Counted from the first letter of the stretch, positions 8,037-16,578 are shown. The stretch is 64,000 nucleotides of DNA from Collinsella aerofaciens (GCF_028206995.1 NZ_JAQLFL010000004.1:62001-126000), one strand, 5' to 3'. The notes: generated by a model from the sequence alone, not told the origin. Made by a program: numbers and translations.

Positions 8037-8993
8037 CTACTCGCCGCGCACGCGGCGCGCGATGCGATCGGAAAGCGAGGCCTTGTCGGCGCGGTTCTTG
8101 CCCCAAAACGCACAAGCCACCATGCCGGGGCCCACATGCGAGCCGATGGTGGGGCCCACGGAGCTGCGAATGATCGTGACGTCGGCGCAGCCCTCCTCCT
8201 TGCGGATGGCGGCTTCGAGCCAGTCGCCGTCCTTCTCGGCATCGGCCGTCATGATGGCGATGGGCATGGTGCGATCGGGCACGTAGTTCTCGCGGAACGA
8301 CTTGAGGATGGACTTGAGCGCCTTCTTGCGGCCGCGGTTGACGCCGATCAGCGACAGCGAGCCGGCCAGGTCGTAGGAGAGCTCGGGCTTGACATCGAGC
8401 TTTGCCGTGAGCTGCGCCGCCGCGGGCGGAATGCGGCCGCCGGCAGCCAGCGCGTCAAAGCTCTCGAGCGTAAAGTAGCCGTGGACGTAGGTCTTTGCCT
8501 CGTTTGCCCAATCGACCAGCTGCTTGGCGGTCAGTCCCGCCGAACGCTGGCGCACGGCCTCGAGCGCCAAGAGCGCGCCGGTCGCGCAGGGCAGAGCGTT
8601 GTCGACCACGTACAGCTCAAAATCGGGATACTCGGCGCGCACGGCGTCCGCCGCCTGGCACGCGGAGTTGTAGCTCGACGACAGCGCCGAGGTAAAGCAC
8701 AGGTAGACCGTGGGCGTACCTTCTTTGGCACACTCGGTAAAGAACTCGATATAGCGACCGAGCGACACGGCGGAGGTAGACACGCGAGCGCCGGCGCGCA
8801 TGCGGTCGTAGAACTCTTTGGGCGTGATGCTCGACCAGATATCGTCCGTGCGCTCTTCGCCATCGATAATGAAGGGGAAACCCAGGATATCGACATCGAG
8901 GTTCGCAGCGACCTCGGGGCTAAAGTCGCAGCAGGTATCGACGACGATGCGGCAACGGTTCGAATGACCGGCGGATGCGGCCTTGTCCATCAA
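8037..8993 (-). CDS. DegV-family fatty-acid-binding protein
   Basis: 318 residues with the DegV fold: N-terminal RIVVDTCCDFSPEVAANL, VSTSAVSLGRYIEFF, LCFTSALSSSYNSA and the C-terminal SSVGPTIGSHVGPGMVACAFWG, whose Gly-Pro motif closes the lipid pocket. DegV/FakB proteins bind a fatty acid; FakB partners present it to the kinase FakA for phosphorylation and entry into phospholipid synthesis. No FakA gene is in the window. The start is ambiguous between ATGs at 8993 and 8990. A terminator lies just upstream, after hpf. Confidence 0.9.
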   Translation of the reverse strand: MMDKAASAGHSNRCRIVVDTCCDFSPEVAANLDVDILGFPFIIDGEERTDDIWSSITPKEFYDRMRAGARVSTSAVSLGRYIEFFTECAKEGTPTVYLCFTSALSSSYNSACQAADAVRAEYPDFELYVVDNALPCATGALLALEAVRQRSAGLTAKQLVDWANEAKTYVHGYFTLESFDALAAGGRIPPAAAQLTAKLDVKPELSYDLAGSLSLIGVNRGRKKALKSILKSFRENYVPDRTMPIAIMTADAEKDGDWLEAAIRKEEGCADVTIIRSSVGPTIGSHVGPGMVACAFWGKNRADKASLSDRIARRVRGE

Positions 8994-9008
8994 AGCGACT
9001 CCTTACGT

Positions 9009-9040
9009 AAAAAGGCGGCCACCCGCATGGGATGGCCGCC
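9009..9040 (-). terminator. Rho-independent terminator of hpf
   Basis: GGCGGCCA (9014-9021) pairs with TGGCCGCC (9033-9040); on the minus strand the stem is followed by five Ts (complement of 9009-9013). It directly follows the hpf stop codon. Confidence 0.85.
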
Positions 9041-9069
9041 AACCGTTAACTCATGCAAGTTAACGTATT

Positions 9070-9654
9070 TTACTCGTCAAGTGTTTCGATTCGGGGCTTG
9101 ATGATGCCATATCCACCATTCTTACGGTGATACACCACATTGATGAGGCCAGTCGTCGCGTTCTCGAACACGTAGAAGTCGTGGCCCAGCAGATCTGTCT
9201 GCACCAGCGCCTGCTCCTCAGTCATCGGGGTGACGTCGATAATCTTCTCGCGGACGAGCAGGTCGTCCTCTTCCTCGGGCAGCAGCAGGTCGGCCAGATC
9301 CTCAACGCGCTCGACCGGTGCGACATCCGCGGCGCTGGCACCGCCCTGGCGGTTGTCCACGACCTTGGTCTTGAACTTGCGCAGCTGGCGGGTGACCTTA
9401 TCGGCGGAGAGGTCGATGGCGGCGTACATATCTGCACCGTGCTCGGCAACGCGAATCACCGAACCGCGGGCACGAACCGTAACCTCGACGATTGCCGGGT
9501 TGGGGTTCGAGGGGTTCTTCTCATAGCGAAGTACAACGTCGACCGTCATGGGCTCGATATCGAAAACCTTGAGCGCCTCGCCGATCTTCTCATCCACATG
9601 CGCACGCAGAGCATCGGTTACCGTCGTCTTGCGTCCAGAAACCTTGATATCCAT
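9070..9654 (-). CDS. hpf: Ribosome hibernation promoting factor, long form
   Basis: 194 residues from the ATG at 9654, preceded by TTGGAG; an upstream in-frame start would add 20 residues with no ribosome binding site. Residues 1-100 are the HPF/RaiA domain (MDIKVSGRKTTVTDALRAHV, VEVTVRARGSVIRVAE), and residues ~135-190 the dimerising C-terminal domain (IDVTPMTEEQALVQTDLLGH, FYVFENATTGLINVVYHRKN) found only in the long form that makes 100S ribosomes. It has its own terminator. Confidence 0.95.
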   Translation of the reverse strand: MDIKVSGRKTTVTDALRAHVDEKIGEALKVFDIEPMTVDVVLRYEKNPSNPNPAIVEVTVRARGSVIRVAEHGADMYAAIDLSADKVTRQLRKFKTKVVDNRQGGASAADVAPVERVEDLADLLLPEEEDDLLVREKIIDVTPMTEEQALVQTDLLGHDFYVFENATTGLINVVYHRKNGGYGIIKPRIETLDE

Positions 9655-9871
9655 ACGTGGCTCCAATCTGCCTCGGGGACTTACTGTACTGGCTATGTAC
9701 CCATTGCCGTGCATTTAATCACGCGGATTCCTAAAGACCCGAATAACGATTGCTTGATACCGCATACCGAAGTCTCGCACTTTTCCATGGCAAAGTGCGC
9801 TATAGGAGGGAGCCGACAGATTTGTATTTGGTCCCGAAAATTGGCTTTGACCTGCTGGTTTTATAGGGATG

Positions 9872-9905
9872 AAAAAGCCGGGCTCCCCTATTGGGGAAGC
9901 CCGGC
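9872..9905 (-). terminator. Terminator after the solute-binding lipoprotein gene
   Basis: A 12-bp GC-rich stem (9877-9888 with 9893-9905, one bulge) with a TATT/AATA loop is followed on the minus strand by five Ts (complement of 9872-9876). The rest of the gap 9655-9971 shows no gene. Confidence 0.85.
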
Positions 9906-9971
9906 AGTGCATGTTGAAACCGTGAAGAGGTGTCCTTTCCAACGTATAGGAGACACCACCCCTGGCAATAA

Positions 9972-10979
9972 CTAGCTATTGAGTTTGTTAATGTCATCGT
10001 CAGTGATGGTGCCTTCCTGGCTGGACGATTTGTCCTCGGAGGATGCGGTCTCATTGTTGGAATCGAAAGACTCGCTGCCGGAGGACGTGGTCTCACTGGA
10101 CTCAGAGTCGCCCGGTTGCACGTTAGCGCCCGAAACCGTCTTAGTGGTGAGGTCGTAGGGAATCTGACCGTACCAGACGCAGTGAACCGCCTCGAGCGTA
10201 CCGTCGACCGTGATGTCGTCGAGGGCATCACTCACGGCACGGCACAGTTCGTCATTGGACGAGAGGCCCGCAACACCAAGCGTCGAGGGCGCCTCGAGCG
10301 CACCGACATAGGAGACCTCGCTCATCAGGCGTGCAAGGTAGCCGCCGGCCGTGGAGTCGCAGACCACATAGTCGACCTCGCCGGACTCGAGCGCCTCAAA
10401 GCACTCGTTGATGTTGGAGTAGGTCTTTTGGTTGGCGGTGATGCTCTGCTTAGCAAGCGCCTCCTGCGAGGCCGAGGACATCTGAATACCCAGAGTAGAC
10501 GTGTTAAGGGTATCGGTGGAAACGCTTAGCGACCCACCATCGCTGGTTTTACCGAACACGGAAGCGGCATCGTACAGGCAGGTGCCGAGCGAGCTAACGT
10601 CCCCGTCCGTGGAGTTGATCTCGCCGATAAAGATATCGGCCTTTTTGTCGCCGAGCGCGGAACCTGCCGAGGACGCATCGACAAAGGCGACCTTAAGGCC
10701 CATGCGGCTTGCGAGGGCGCGGGCGGCGTCGACCGCATATCCCGTGAGCTCGCCGTCGGCGCCCTGCATGGCCTGCGGCGCCTCGGAAGTATCGAGGGCA
10801 ACCGTCAGGGTACCTGGAGTGACCAGGGCATCGTCCGACACCGTAGGGGTAACGGTCTCGCGCTCGATCTGGTCAATCGTAGGCGTCGTGAACGTGGACA
10901 GTGGATTGAACGCGCATCCGCTCAAACCCAATACGGCAATGACCGCCGCGGTCCCAGCACCTAACCGAGCCGCGTGCAT
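9972..10979 (-). CDS. Amino-acid-type ABC solute-binding lipoprotein
   Basis: 335 residues from the ATG at 10979 (GAGGGG upstream). Residues 1-22 are a lipoprotein signal ending in lipobox VLGLSGC with the lipidated Cys22. The body matches family-3 periplasmic-binding proteins: GTLTVALDTSEAPQAM, GELTGYAVDAARALASRMGLKVAF, SGEVDYVVCDSTAGGYLA. A Ser/Glu/Asp-rich tail of about 50 residues follows, unusual for the family. No permease or ATPase gene adjoins, so it is an orphan receptor. Alternative starts at 10997 and farther upstream exist but would bury the signal peptide. Confidence 0.85.
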   Translation of the reverse strand: MHAARLGAGTAAVIAVLGLSGCAFNPLSTFTTPTIDQIERETVTPTVSDDALVTPGTLTVALDTSEAPQAMQGADGELTGYAVDAARALASRMGLKVAFVDASSAGSALGDKKADIFIGEINSTDGDVSSLGTCLYDAASVFGKTSDGGSLSVSTDTLNTSTLGIQMSSASQEALAKQSITANQKTYSNINECFEALESGEVDYVVCDSTAGGYLARLMSEVSYVGALEAPSTLGVAGLSSNDELCRAVSDALDDITVDGTLEAVHCVWYGQIPYDLTTKTVSGANVQPGDSESSETTSSGSESFDSNNETASSEDKSSSQEGTITDDDINKLNS

Positions 10980-11327
10980 CAAGCTGCCCCTCACCATGTC
11001 CACTACCCTGCCTTCTGTGTCGTATACAATCCGTGCGTTGCGCGGAATAACGGGTGTTCCCACCAGCTGACCTGGTATTTGACCCCACACTTGCGCACCG
11101 GGGTGTTTGCTCGGGAGGCCATAGCCACCTTCACGACTGGCCCGCTCGCCCGCGAGGCGGTATTGCCCCAAAGAAAGTAGAACGGACGGTGCGGCTTACA
11201 TCTAGGACGCGCCATGATCGCGCCGCGCGCACGCGGTCGCTTACGTGGATCCCTTTGACCGCGTCTGTCTTGGACTAGGATGGATATTTCGTCCGTCCGC
11301 AACCACAGCCTGGCAGGAACGTAGCGC

Positions 11328-11356
11328 ATTATAGCTAAGTTCAAGCTAAAGTTTAA
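11328..11356 (-). promoter_or_regulatory. Minus-strand promoter, long leader before the lipoprotein gene
   Basis: On the minus strand TTAAAC (complement of 11351-11356), a 17-base spacer and TATAAT (complement of 11328-11333) form a good sigma-70-type promoter. Transcription would begin near 11320, about 340 bases before the lipoprotein start, leaving a long leader whose role I cannot read. Confidence 0.5.
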
Positions 11357-11429
11357 GGTTAGGGGCGTCATTCGCACCGTGAGCACAGATTTTGCAGGTC
11401 GGAGCGGACCATTCGTGCCCCCCATGAAG

Positions 11430-11458
11430 CCCGGAGCTCCCCTACGGGGAGCTCCGGG
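11430..11458. repeat. Perfect 13-bp GC-rich hairpin
   Basis: CCCGGAGCTCCCC (11430-11442) and its exact complement (11446-11458) flank a three-base loop. No T-tract follows on either strand. It stands 20 bases from the inverted-repeat element at 11479. Confidence 0.6.
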
Positions 11459-11478
11459 GCACCCGTCTCAGGGTGCCG

Positions 11479-11695
11479 TGGCCAAAAAATAGCAAATATG
11501 AGTACTGTTACCAATTTTGTAACAGGCAATTTTGGCCTCTCGGACAGATTTTGCGCTTAGTGTCGCCAATCTGATGCTTAGTTATTCTACGTTTGTTTAT
11601 TATCTTCTTTCTTTACGCCGCCTCCGAGTCCTAAATTCTTTGATTTTGCTGTTACTGATTTAGTGACAGTACTCATATTTGCCATTTTTTGGCCA
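11479..11695. mobile_element. MITE-like element, copy 1 (33-bp inverted ends)
   Basis: The outer 33 bases (11479-11511 and 11663-11695) are inverted copies differing at only two positions, and share the core AAATATGAGTACTGTTAC. Just inside each end is a small hairpin TGTTAC-N7-GTAACA or GTGACA. The 217-bp element has no open frame and no transposase gene. A second copy lies at 46436-46669 with conserved ends but an unrelated centre. It starts 35 bases past the stop codon of the unknown gene at 11730. No target-site duplication is evident, so calling it mobile is inference. Confidence 0.6.
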
Positions 11696-11729
11696 GGGCA
11701 TATGATTAACCCCCTATTTTTGACGCGAA

Positions 11730-12839
11730 TTATACCGGCTTAAGCCCAAAACACGCCCGCAGCGTGTTAAGCAACGCCTCTTGCTTCTTCCTGCGGGCAT
11801 CGACACGATTCCGGTACCGCTTTCGCATACGCTGGTGGATGCGCCATGCGAGTGCCTCCATTGCCTCCATGTCGCAGAGCATTTCGTTGTTGACCGTCGC
11901 GACCTCGATTCCCATAGTAATCAAGCCCGTGTTGCGTTTTTCATCATGGATACGCCCCCTCCGGGAGGAATGACCCAGCTCGCCGTTGTATTCCAGGTCA
12001 AACCGGGCTGCCTCCTGATATGCATCGCAAACTGCATGGGGCATCCCCGAGATTGCCTGCGCGCGGTCATCGAACTCGATCTTGTAGTCGGTCTTAAAGG
12101 GACCGCAGGCAAATCCGCCATAGGAAAACGGAAGCGAAAACATGGCAAGCATGATGCACTCCATGGGTGAGCGCAGGTTTTCCGACAGATAGGGACACAG
12201 CCGCCGCAGTTGTTTGGCCGCACTCCCCTTGCATGCCGCGAGGTAATCTGTCAGGCGATCGGGCGTCAACACCGGCTCGACTTCAAAGTAGCCCACGTCT
12301 GCCGGTTGGTCCTTGTCCTTTACAAGTCTATTCGCAACAGGTGAGGTGTAGGGAGGCAGATACTTCCCGCGATCGCTCAGTGAAATCTTGGAACACAGTT
12401 CCTGGGCCAGGGCAAACGCCTGGATACAGCCGACCTCGCGGGCGACGGCAACACAAAGGGCCTCGGGAGATAGGCTGTACACCCCCGGTTCCACCTCTAG
12501 AATCGAGCCGGCAGGCAACCCGGAACACACGGACCAGCCCACGCCAGGCATGCGTCGGCGCTGCGCCGCAGATCCCACCAGCAAGCACAGATCTTCTTGC
12601 ACCTCGCCGCTTTTGGCTCCAATTCGCACCAGGTCGGGAAGATAGATATCCTCGGTCGAAGGCGATGACGTACACAGCACGCGGCGCTCTTCATCGGGAT
12701 TAAGGTCTTTCCAGCTGATATAGCCCATCTGCCGGCGCTCGGCGCGCATCATGCGCAGCGCTGAAGCACCTGTTAGGATTACGGAAGCCGCTAGCTGTTC
12801 GCCTGTCGGCTCGTTGCGCCGCTCAATCTTCACTGCCAC
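11730..12839 (-). CDS. Unknown protein with a PD-(D/E)XK-like C-terminal region
   Basis: About 369 residues if started at the GTG at 12839, just after the comF stop and preceded by GGGGTGG; an ATG at 12878 is the alternative. The middle contains RSPMECIMLAMFSLPFSYGG, and the C-terminal half FDLEYNGELGH followed by HDEKRNTGLITMGIEVATV. That D-x-E-x-N-G plus DEKRN pattern recalls Vsr/DUF559-type nuclease folds and the C-terminal domain of AbiEi-like proteins. Function is not known; defence or DNA repair is a guess. The C-terminus is very basic (KRYRNRVDARRKKQ). It lies between comF and the inverted-repeat element. Confidence 0.5.
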   Translation of the reverse strand: MAVKIERRNEPTGEQLAASVILTGASALRMMRAERRQMGYISWKDLNPDEERRVLCTSSPSTEDIYLPDLVRIGAKSGEVQEDLCLLVGSAAQRRRMPGVGWSVCSGLPAGSILEVEPGVYSLSPEALCVAVAREVGCIQAFALAQELCSKISLSDRGKYLPPYTSPVANRLVKDKDQPADVGYFEVEPVLTPDRLTDYLAACKGSAAKQLRRLCPYLSENLRSPMECIMLAMFSLPFSYGGFACGPFKTDYKIEFDDRAQAISGMPHAVCDAYQEAARFDLEYNGELGHSSRRGRIHDEKRNTGLITMGIEVATVNNEMLCDMEAMEALAWRIHQRMRKRYRNRVDARRKKQEALLNTLRACFGLKPV

Positions 12840-12849
12840 AAAACCACCC

Positions 12850-13656
12850 CTACCAAACACGTGCGATAGCAAGGCCATCGACTGCCGCAGCGCCGGCACG
12901 CTTGAGCTCCGCCGAGGCTGCTGCCATGGTCGCGCCCGTGGTAATGACATCATCGATAAGCAGCAGGCGGCGGCCGTGCACGTCCTCAACCGTCTCGTAC
13001 ATGCCTTGGGCACGCTCGCGACGCTCCTCGCGACCGAGTTCGCGCTGGTCGACATGCCCGTACTTGACGAGGGCATCGAGCAGAGGAACACCCGACAGCT
13101 CGCAAAATGGGCGCGCAATGGCCTCCATATGATCAAAGCCACGCCGCCGAAACGCTGCCGCCGTCGCAGGCACAAACACCACCGCATCCGCACCGGACAG
13201 CACACCTCCTAAGCGTTCGGGCGCTACGACCTGGGCATGCAGGGCGGTGTCGTAGAGCAGCTCCGCCAGATACGGCGCCAGGCGTCGCTCGCCCGCGTCC
13301 TTGTACGCTTTAATGATGCGCGGCAGCGGCTGCGCATAGACGGCGCACGCCAGGCAGCGGTCGAGCGCCTCCGCCATTGCCGAGGACGTGCCCTCGACCG
13401 AACACTCAGTGCACAGCAAATCCCCAAACGGGGCGCCGCATCGGGTACAGCTATGACGTGGGTCGATGAGCGCGAGCGCGGCCAGGCAGTCTTGGCAAAT
13501 AAGCGCACCGGCGCGCTCGCAGCCGGCACATCGTGTTGGCGACAATGTCTCGAGTGCCTCGCGTGCCGCCCGCTCGGCAAACGGCAGCAATTCGTCCGCA
13601 AACGGTAGGGCGCCGGCACCCTGCAGACGGCTCAATTTGTTCAGATGGCTCTTCAA
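12850..13656 (-). CDS. comF: ComF-family phosphoribosyltransferase-like protein
   Basis: 268 residues. An N-terminal zinc-finger region (CAGCERAG, CQDCL, CTRCGAPFG, CTEC) is followed by the conserved YAQPLPRIIKAYKDAGERRLAP and the PRPP-binding motif LLLIDDVITTGATM. ComF is needed for DNA uptake in competent bacteria and is related to GntX. The start is a TTG at 13656: its ribosome binding site AGGGAGGG lies in the 3' arm of a perfect hairpin (13661-13694), so initiation may depend on that hairpin opening. Confidence 0.9.
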   Translation of the reverse strand: MKSHLNKLSRLQGAGALPFADELLPFAERAAREALETLSPTRCAGCERAGALICQDCLAALALIDPRHSCTRCGAPFGDLLCTECSVEGTSSAMAEALDRCLACAVYAQPLPRIIKAYKDAGERRLAPYLAELLYDTALHAQVVAPERLGGVLSGADAVVFVPATAAAFRRRGFDHMEAIARPFCELSGVPLLDALVKYGHVDQRELGREERRERAQGMYETVEDVHGRRLLLIDDVITTGATMAAASAELKRAGAAAVDGLAIARVW

Positions 13657-13660
13657 GACA

Positions 13661-13694
13661 CAACCCTCCCTACGTTCGGTCGCAGGGAGGGTTG
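13661..13694 (-). promoter_or_regulatory. Hairpin masking the comF ribosome binding site
   Basis: CAACCCTCCCT (13661-13671) is perfectly complementary to 13684-13694. In the minus-strand transcript the 3' arm contains the Shine-Dalgarno sequence of comF (start TTG 13656), about eight bases from the start codon. It could equally work as a weak terminator for ricT, but no T-tract follows. Confidence 0.55.
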
Positions 13695-13758
13695 TTGATT
13701 CAGCGCTATGGTACCCCGACGCGATTGGGGTAAGGCGGGTTAAATCCGCTCGCGGGCG

Positions 13759-15459
13759 TTATTCGCCGGCGGGCGGTTGTGGTGCGGCCGAAGACGGGGT
13801 CGAGCCCTCGCCACCATTCTGGCGCGACTTGCGGGAACGGCGACGGCGACGGCGCTTTTGACCCTGGTCGGCCGAGCCCTCGCCACCGCGATCTTCGCGC
13901 GACTCGCGCTCGTCGCGAGCGGCGCCACGCGAAGCCTTGGCAGCCGCTCCCCCGCCATCTCCGGGACGACGGCGCGTGACCTTGACCTCGCCATCCGAGA
14001 CCTGATCGGCAACGGAGGGCACTGAGGGCTTCTGTTGCGTGCCCGAGGAATGGCGACGGCGCGGACGCGGCGCGCGCTCATCCTCGCCACGTGACTTGCC
14101 GCCCTTGTCGGCAGGCGCATCGGAACCCGAGGGACCCTTGGAAGCGGCACCAGCCTCGCGAGCAGCTGCGGCGCGGAAGGCATCCTCGCGCTCCTCGCTC
14201 GACAGGTGACGGCGGCGACGGCGCGTGGGGTTCATGCCACCGCCGCGGTTTTGCTGCTGAGGCTGCTGAGTCTCGCGCTCGCGGGAGGAGTTCTTGCCTG
14301 CAGCTGCAGCCTCGCCGACATCGCCCGAGCCCGCGCGCTTGCGACGACGACGGCCACCGGCGGCCTCCTCGGCCTCGGGCGTTGCGGCATTGCCGCGGCC
14401 CTTTCCGCGGCCACGGCCCTCGCCCTGACCCTGACCGGCGCGAGCATCGGATTCAGCATCGCGACGACGGCGCTTGGGCATCGACGTGCCGGCCAGACGG
14501 TCGGCACTCGACAGGCCATCGCCCACGTCGACGCCGTTTTCGCGATCGAGCTCCATGAGCGCCAGGCGCATCTCGGGCGACTCGATGCGCTCGAGCACGT
14601 CGCGCGTCACGCAGTCGGGGCGGCAGTTGCAGCCCTGCTCGGCGGCCTTCTTTTTGCAACCCTCCGAGCACGTCATATCGGCTAGGTTGACCTTAAAAAC
14701 CTTGCCGTTCTCCAGGCGCAGCACCAGCTGCTCACGCGGCGTGTCATATTCCTGAATACGCGCCTTGCCGAGCGGCGTATCGATGAGCGTCTTCTTTTTG
14801 GGCGCACGGCTCTTAAAGTCCTTGTACGCCTCGAACTCATAACGCAGGCAGCACATCAGGCGGCCGCACACGCCGCTGATCTTGGACGAGTTGAGCGGCA
14901 GGTCCTGCTCTTTTGCCATGCGAATCGAGACGGGCTCAAACTGTCCGCCAAAGCGCGTACAGCAGAGCTCCTGTCCGCACTGGGCATAGCCGCCCACCAG
15001 GCGGGTCTCGTCACGCACGCCGATCTGGCGCATATCGACGCGAATGTGCAGCGTCGAGGACAGGTCCTTGACGAGCTGGCGAAAATCGACGCGCTCCTCA
15101 GCTGCAAAGTAGAACACGGCCTTCTCGCCGCCAAACAGGTACTCGACGCCCACCGGCTTCATCTCGAGGTCGAGCTCCTTGACCAGGCGGCGGAAATCGA
15201 CCATGGCCTCGTCGCCCTGGATGGCCAGGTCATCGGCAAGCTGCAGGTCGATGGCGCTCGCCACGCGCAGCACGGGCTTGAGCGGCTGACCGATCTCGTC
15301 TTGCGGCACCTCAAAGGGATCGGCCGTGACCAGGCCGATCTCGGTTCCGCGCTCGGTGGAGCAAATGGCATAATCGGCCTCGAGGATATCCAAATCCTGC
15401 GGATCGAACCACAGGTCGCGCGAGGCGTAGGTAAACTTAACGGGTACGACTAACGGCAT
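13759..15459 (-). CDS. ricT: RicT/YaaT-type PSP1-domain protein with a long Arg-rich tail
   Basis: 566 residues. Residues 1-300 are the PSP1 protein, including VDMRQIGVRDETRLVGGYAQ, CGQELCCTRF and GRLMCCLRYE; these cysteines bind the iron-sulfur clusters of the RicA-RicF-RicT complex that helps RNase Y maturation in Bacillus. A second Cys cluster (CSEGCKK, GCNCRPDC) follows. The remaining ~240 residues are disordered and packed with RRRR blocks, Gln and Gly, like RNA-binding tails, and are absent from Bacillus RicT. It overlaps holB by 10 bases, as in the conserved tmk-holB-yaaT order. Confidence 0.88.
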   Translation of the reverse strand: MPLVVPVKFTYASRDLWFDPQDLDILEADYAICSTERGTEIGLVTADPFEVPQDEIGQPLKPVLRVASAIDLQLADDLAIQGDEAMVDFRRLVKELDLEMKPVGVEYLFGGEKAVFYFAAEERVDFRQLVKDLSSTLHIRVDMRQIGVRDETRLVGGYAQCGQELCCTRFGGQFEPVSIRMAKEQDLPLNSSKISGVCGRLMCCLRYEFEAYKDFKSRAPKKKTLIDTPLGKARIQEYDTPREQLVLRLENGKVFKVNLADMTCSEGCKKKAAEQGCNCRPDCVTRDVLERIESPEMRLALMELDRENGVDVGDGLSSADRLAGTSMPKRRRRDAESDARAGQGQGEGRGRGKGRGNAATPEAEEAAGGRRRRKRAGSGDVGEAAAAGKNSSRERETQQPQQQNRGGGMNPTRRRRRHLSSEEREDAFRAAAAREAGAASKGPSGSDAPADKGGKSRGEDERAPRPRRRHSSGTQQKPSVPSVADQVSDGEVKVTRRRPGDGGGAAAKASRGAARDERESREDRGGEGSADQGQKRRRRRRSRKSRQNGGEGSTPSSAAPQPPAGE

Positions 15460-16577
15460 TTCAGTGCCTTCCTGATATCGAACAGCATGACCTCGATGGC
15501 CAGCTGGGGAGTAACGTTTCTGGCGATGTTGCGCTCGGCGGTCGCGACTGCCTCGAGCGCCCGGGTGGCACCCGCAACATTGGTCGCGGCGGCAAGCCGA
15601 CCGATCGTGTCGCGCACGTCTTCGTTCACCACGTCGGCTGCCTCGTCCTGAAGCGTCAGCAGCACGTCGCGCATGAGCGTCCGCGCGCTCGCCAGCGCTT
15701 CCATGATACCCGAACGCTCGCGCGCGTTGAGTTCGCGCTTGTTGCGGTCCTCAAGCTGCTTCAATGCTCCACGCGACAGGTAATCGGCGTTTTGCTCGAG
15801 CACCTTTTCCTGCGTGGACTTGACCTCGGCGAGCGGCGCCTTAACGGCGACGATGAGCGACTTGGCACGGCTGAGCACGTCGGCCTCGTCGGCGGCGATA
15901 AGCGAATCGATGGCGCGAACCATCTGACGGCGGGCGTCCTGGCGCTCGGCGCTCTTGAGGAACTCGATGCCACGCGTGGGGCTTCCCGCTACGGCGACGG
16001 CCATGCGGCAACGCGCAGGGTCCTGACCGGTGGCGCGGCTCACGGCCTGCGCGGCGACGGCGGGCGATACCAGCCGAAACGGCACGCACTGGCAACGACT
16101 CACGATAGTGGGCAGCATCACGTCGGCCGAGGTGCCCAACAGGATGAACATGACGCCCTCGGGCGGCTCCTCGAGCGTTTTGAGCAGCGCGTTGGCGGTG
16201 TTGGCGCGCAGCTGCTCGGCACGGTCGATGATGTAGACCTTTGCCTTGGCGCGGATGGGCGCCAGCGGCACGTCGTCGAGCAGCTCGCGGGTCTGGGCGA
16301 TGAGGTAACCCGTGGCGCTCTCGGGCGTGCAATAGTGCACGTCGGGATGCGTATGCCGAGAGACGCGCACGCAGCTGTCGCATGCGCCGCAGCCGTCCTG
16401 CTCGCACAGGAAGGCCTGGGCGAGCGCCCACGCGGCGTCGAGCTTACCCGCGCCGGGCGCGCCCAAAAACAGGTAGGCGTGCGATGCGCGACCGCTGGCG
16501 ACGGCATTGGTCAAAAAGTCGCGCACACGTTCCTGGGTGTCAAGCTTGGCCAGCAGACTTGCCTGAGCGGGGGCCAT
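15450..16577 (-). CDS. holB: DNA polymerase III delta-prime subunit
   Basis: 375 residues from the ATG at 16577, one base past the tmk stop, with GAGG upstream; a longer frame would run into tmk. It shows the clamp-loader AAA+ fold: P-loop-like GAPGAGKL, the zinc module CGACDSCVRVSRHTHPD, VYIIDRAEQLRANTANALLK, the helper LLKTLEEPPEGVMF and the SRC motif in TIVSRCQCVPF. The long C-terminal helical part is collar-like. Delta-prime opens and loads the sliding clamp. Operon tmk-holB-ricT. Confidence 0.92.
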   Translation of the reverse strand: MAPAQASLLAKLDTQERVRDFLTNAVASGRASHAYLFLGAPGAGKLDAAWALAQAFLCEQDGCGACDSCVRVSRHTHPDVHYCTPESATGYLIAQTRELLDDVPLAPIRAKAKVYIIDRAEQLRANTANALLKTLEEPPEGVMFILLGTSADVMLPTIVSRCQCVPFRLVSPAVAAQAVSRATGQDPARCRMAVAVAGSPTRGIEFLKSAERQDARRQMVRAIDSLIAADEADVLSRAKSLIVAVKAPLAEVKSTQEKVLEQNADYLSRGALKQLEDRNKRELNARERSGIMEALASARTLMRDVLLTLQDEAADVVNEDVRDTIGRLAAATNVAGATRALEAVATAERNIARNVTPQLAIEVMLFDIRKALKCR

Positions 16578-16578
16578 G

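Noticed and set aside
9655..9714. N-terminal extension of HPF
   Set aside because: It has no ribosome binding site, whereas the ATG at 9654 has TTGGAG and the usual family start.
11479..11695. Insertion sequence
   Set aside because: No transposase frame and no clear target duplication; treated as a MITE-like or regulatory inverted-repeat element instead.
12840..13205. A longer N-terminus for the unknown protein at 11730
   Set aside because: The extra ~120 residues are the out-of-frame shadow of comF.
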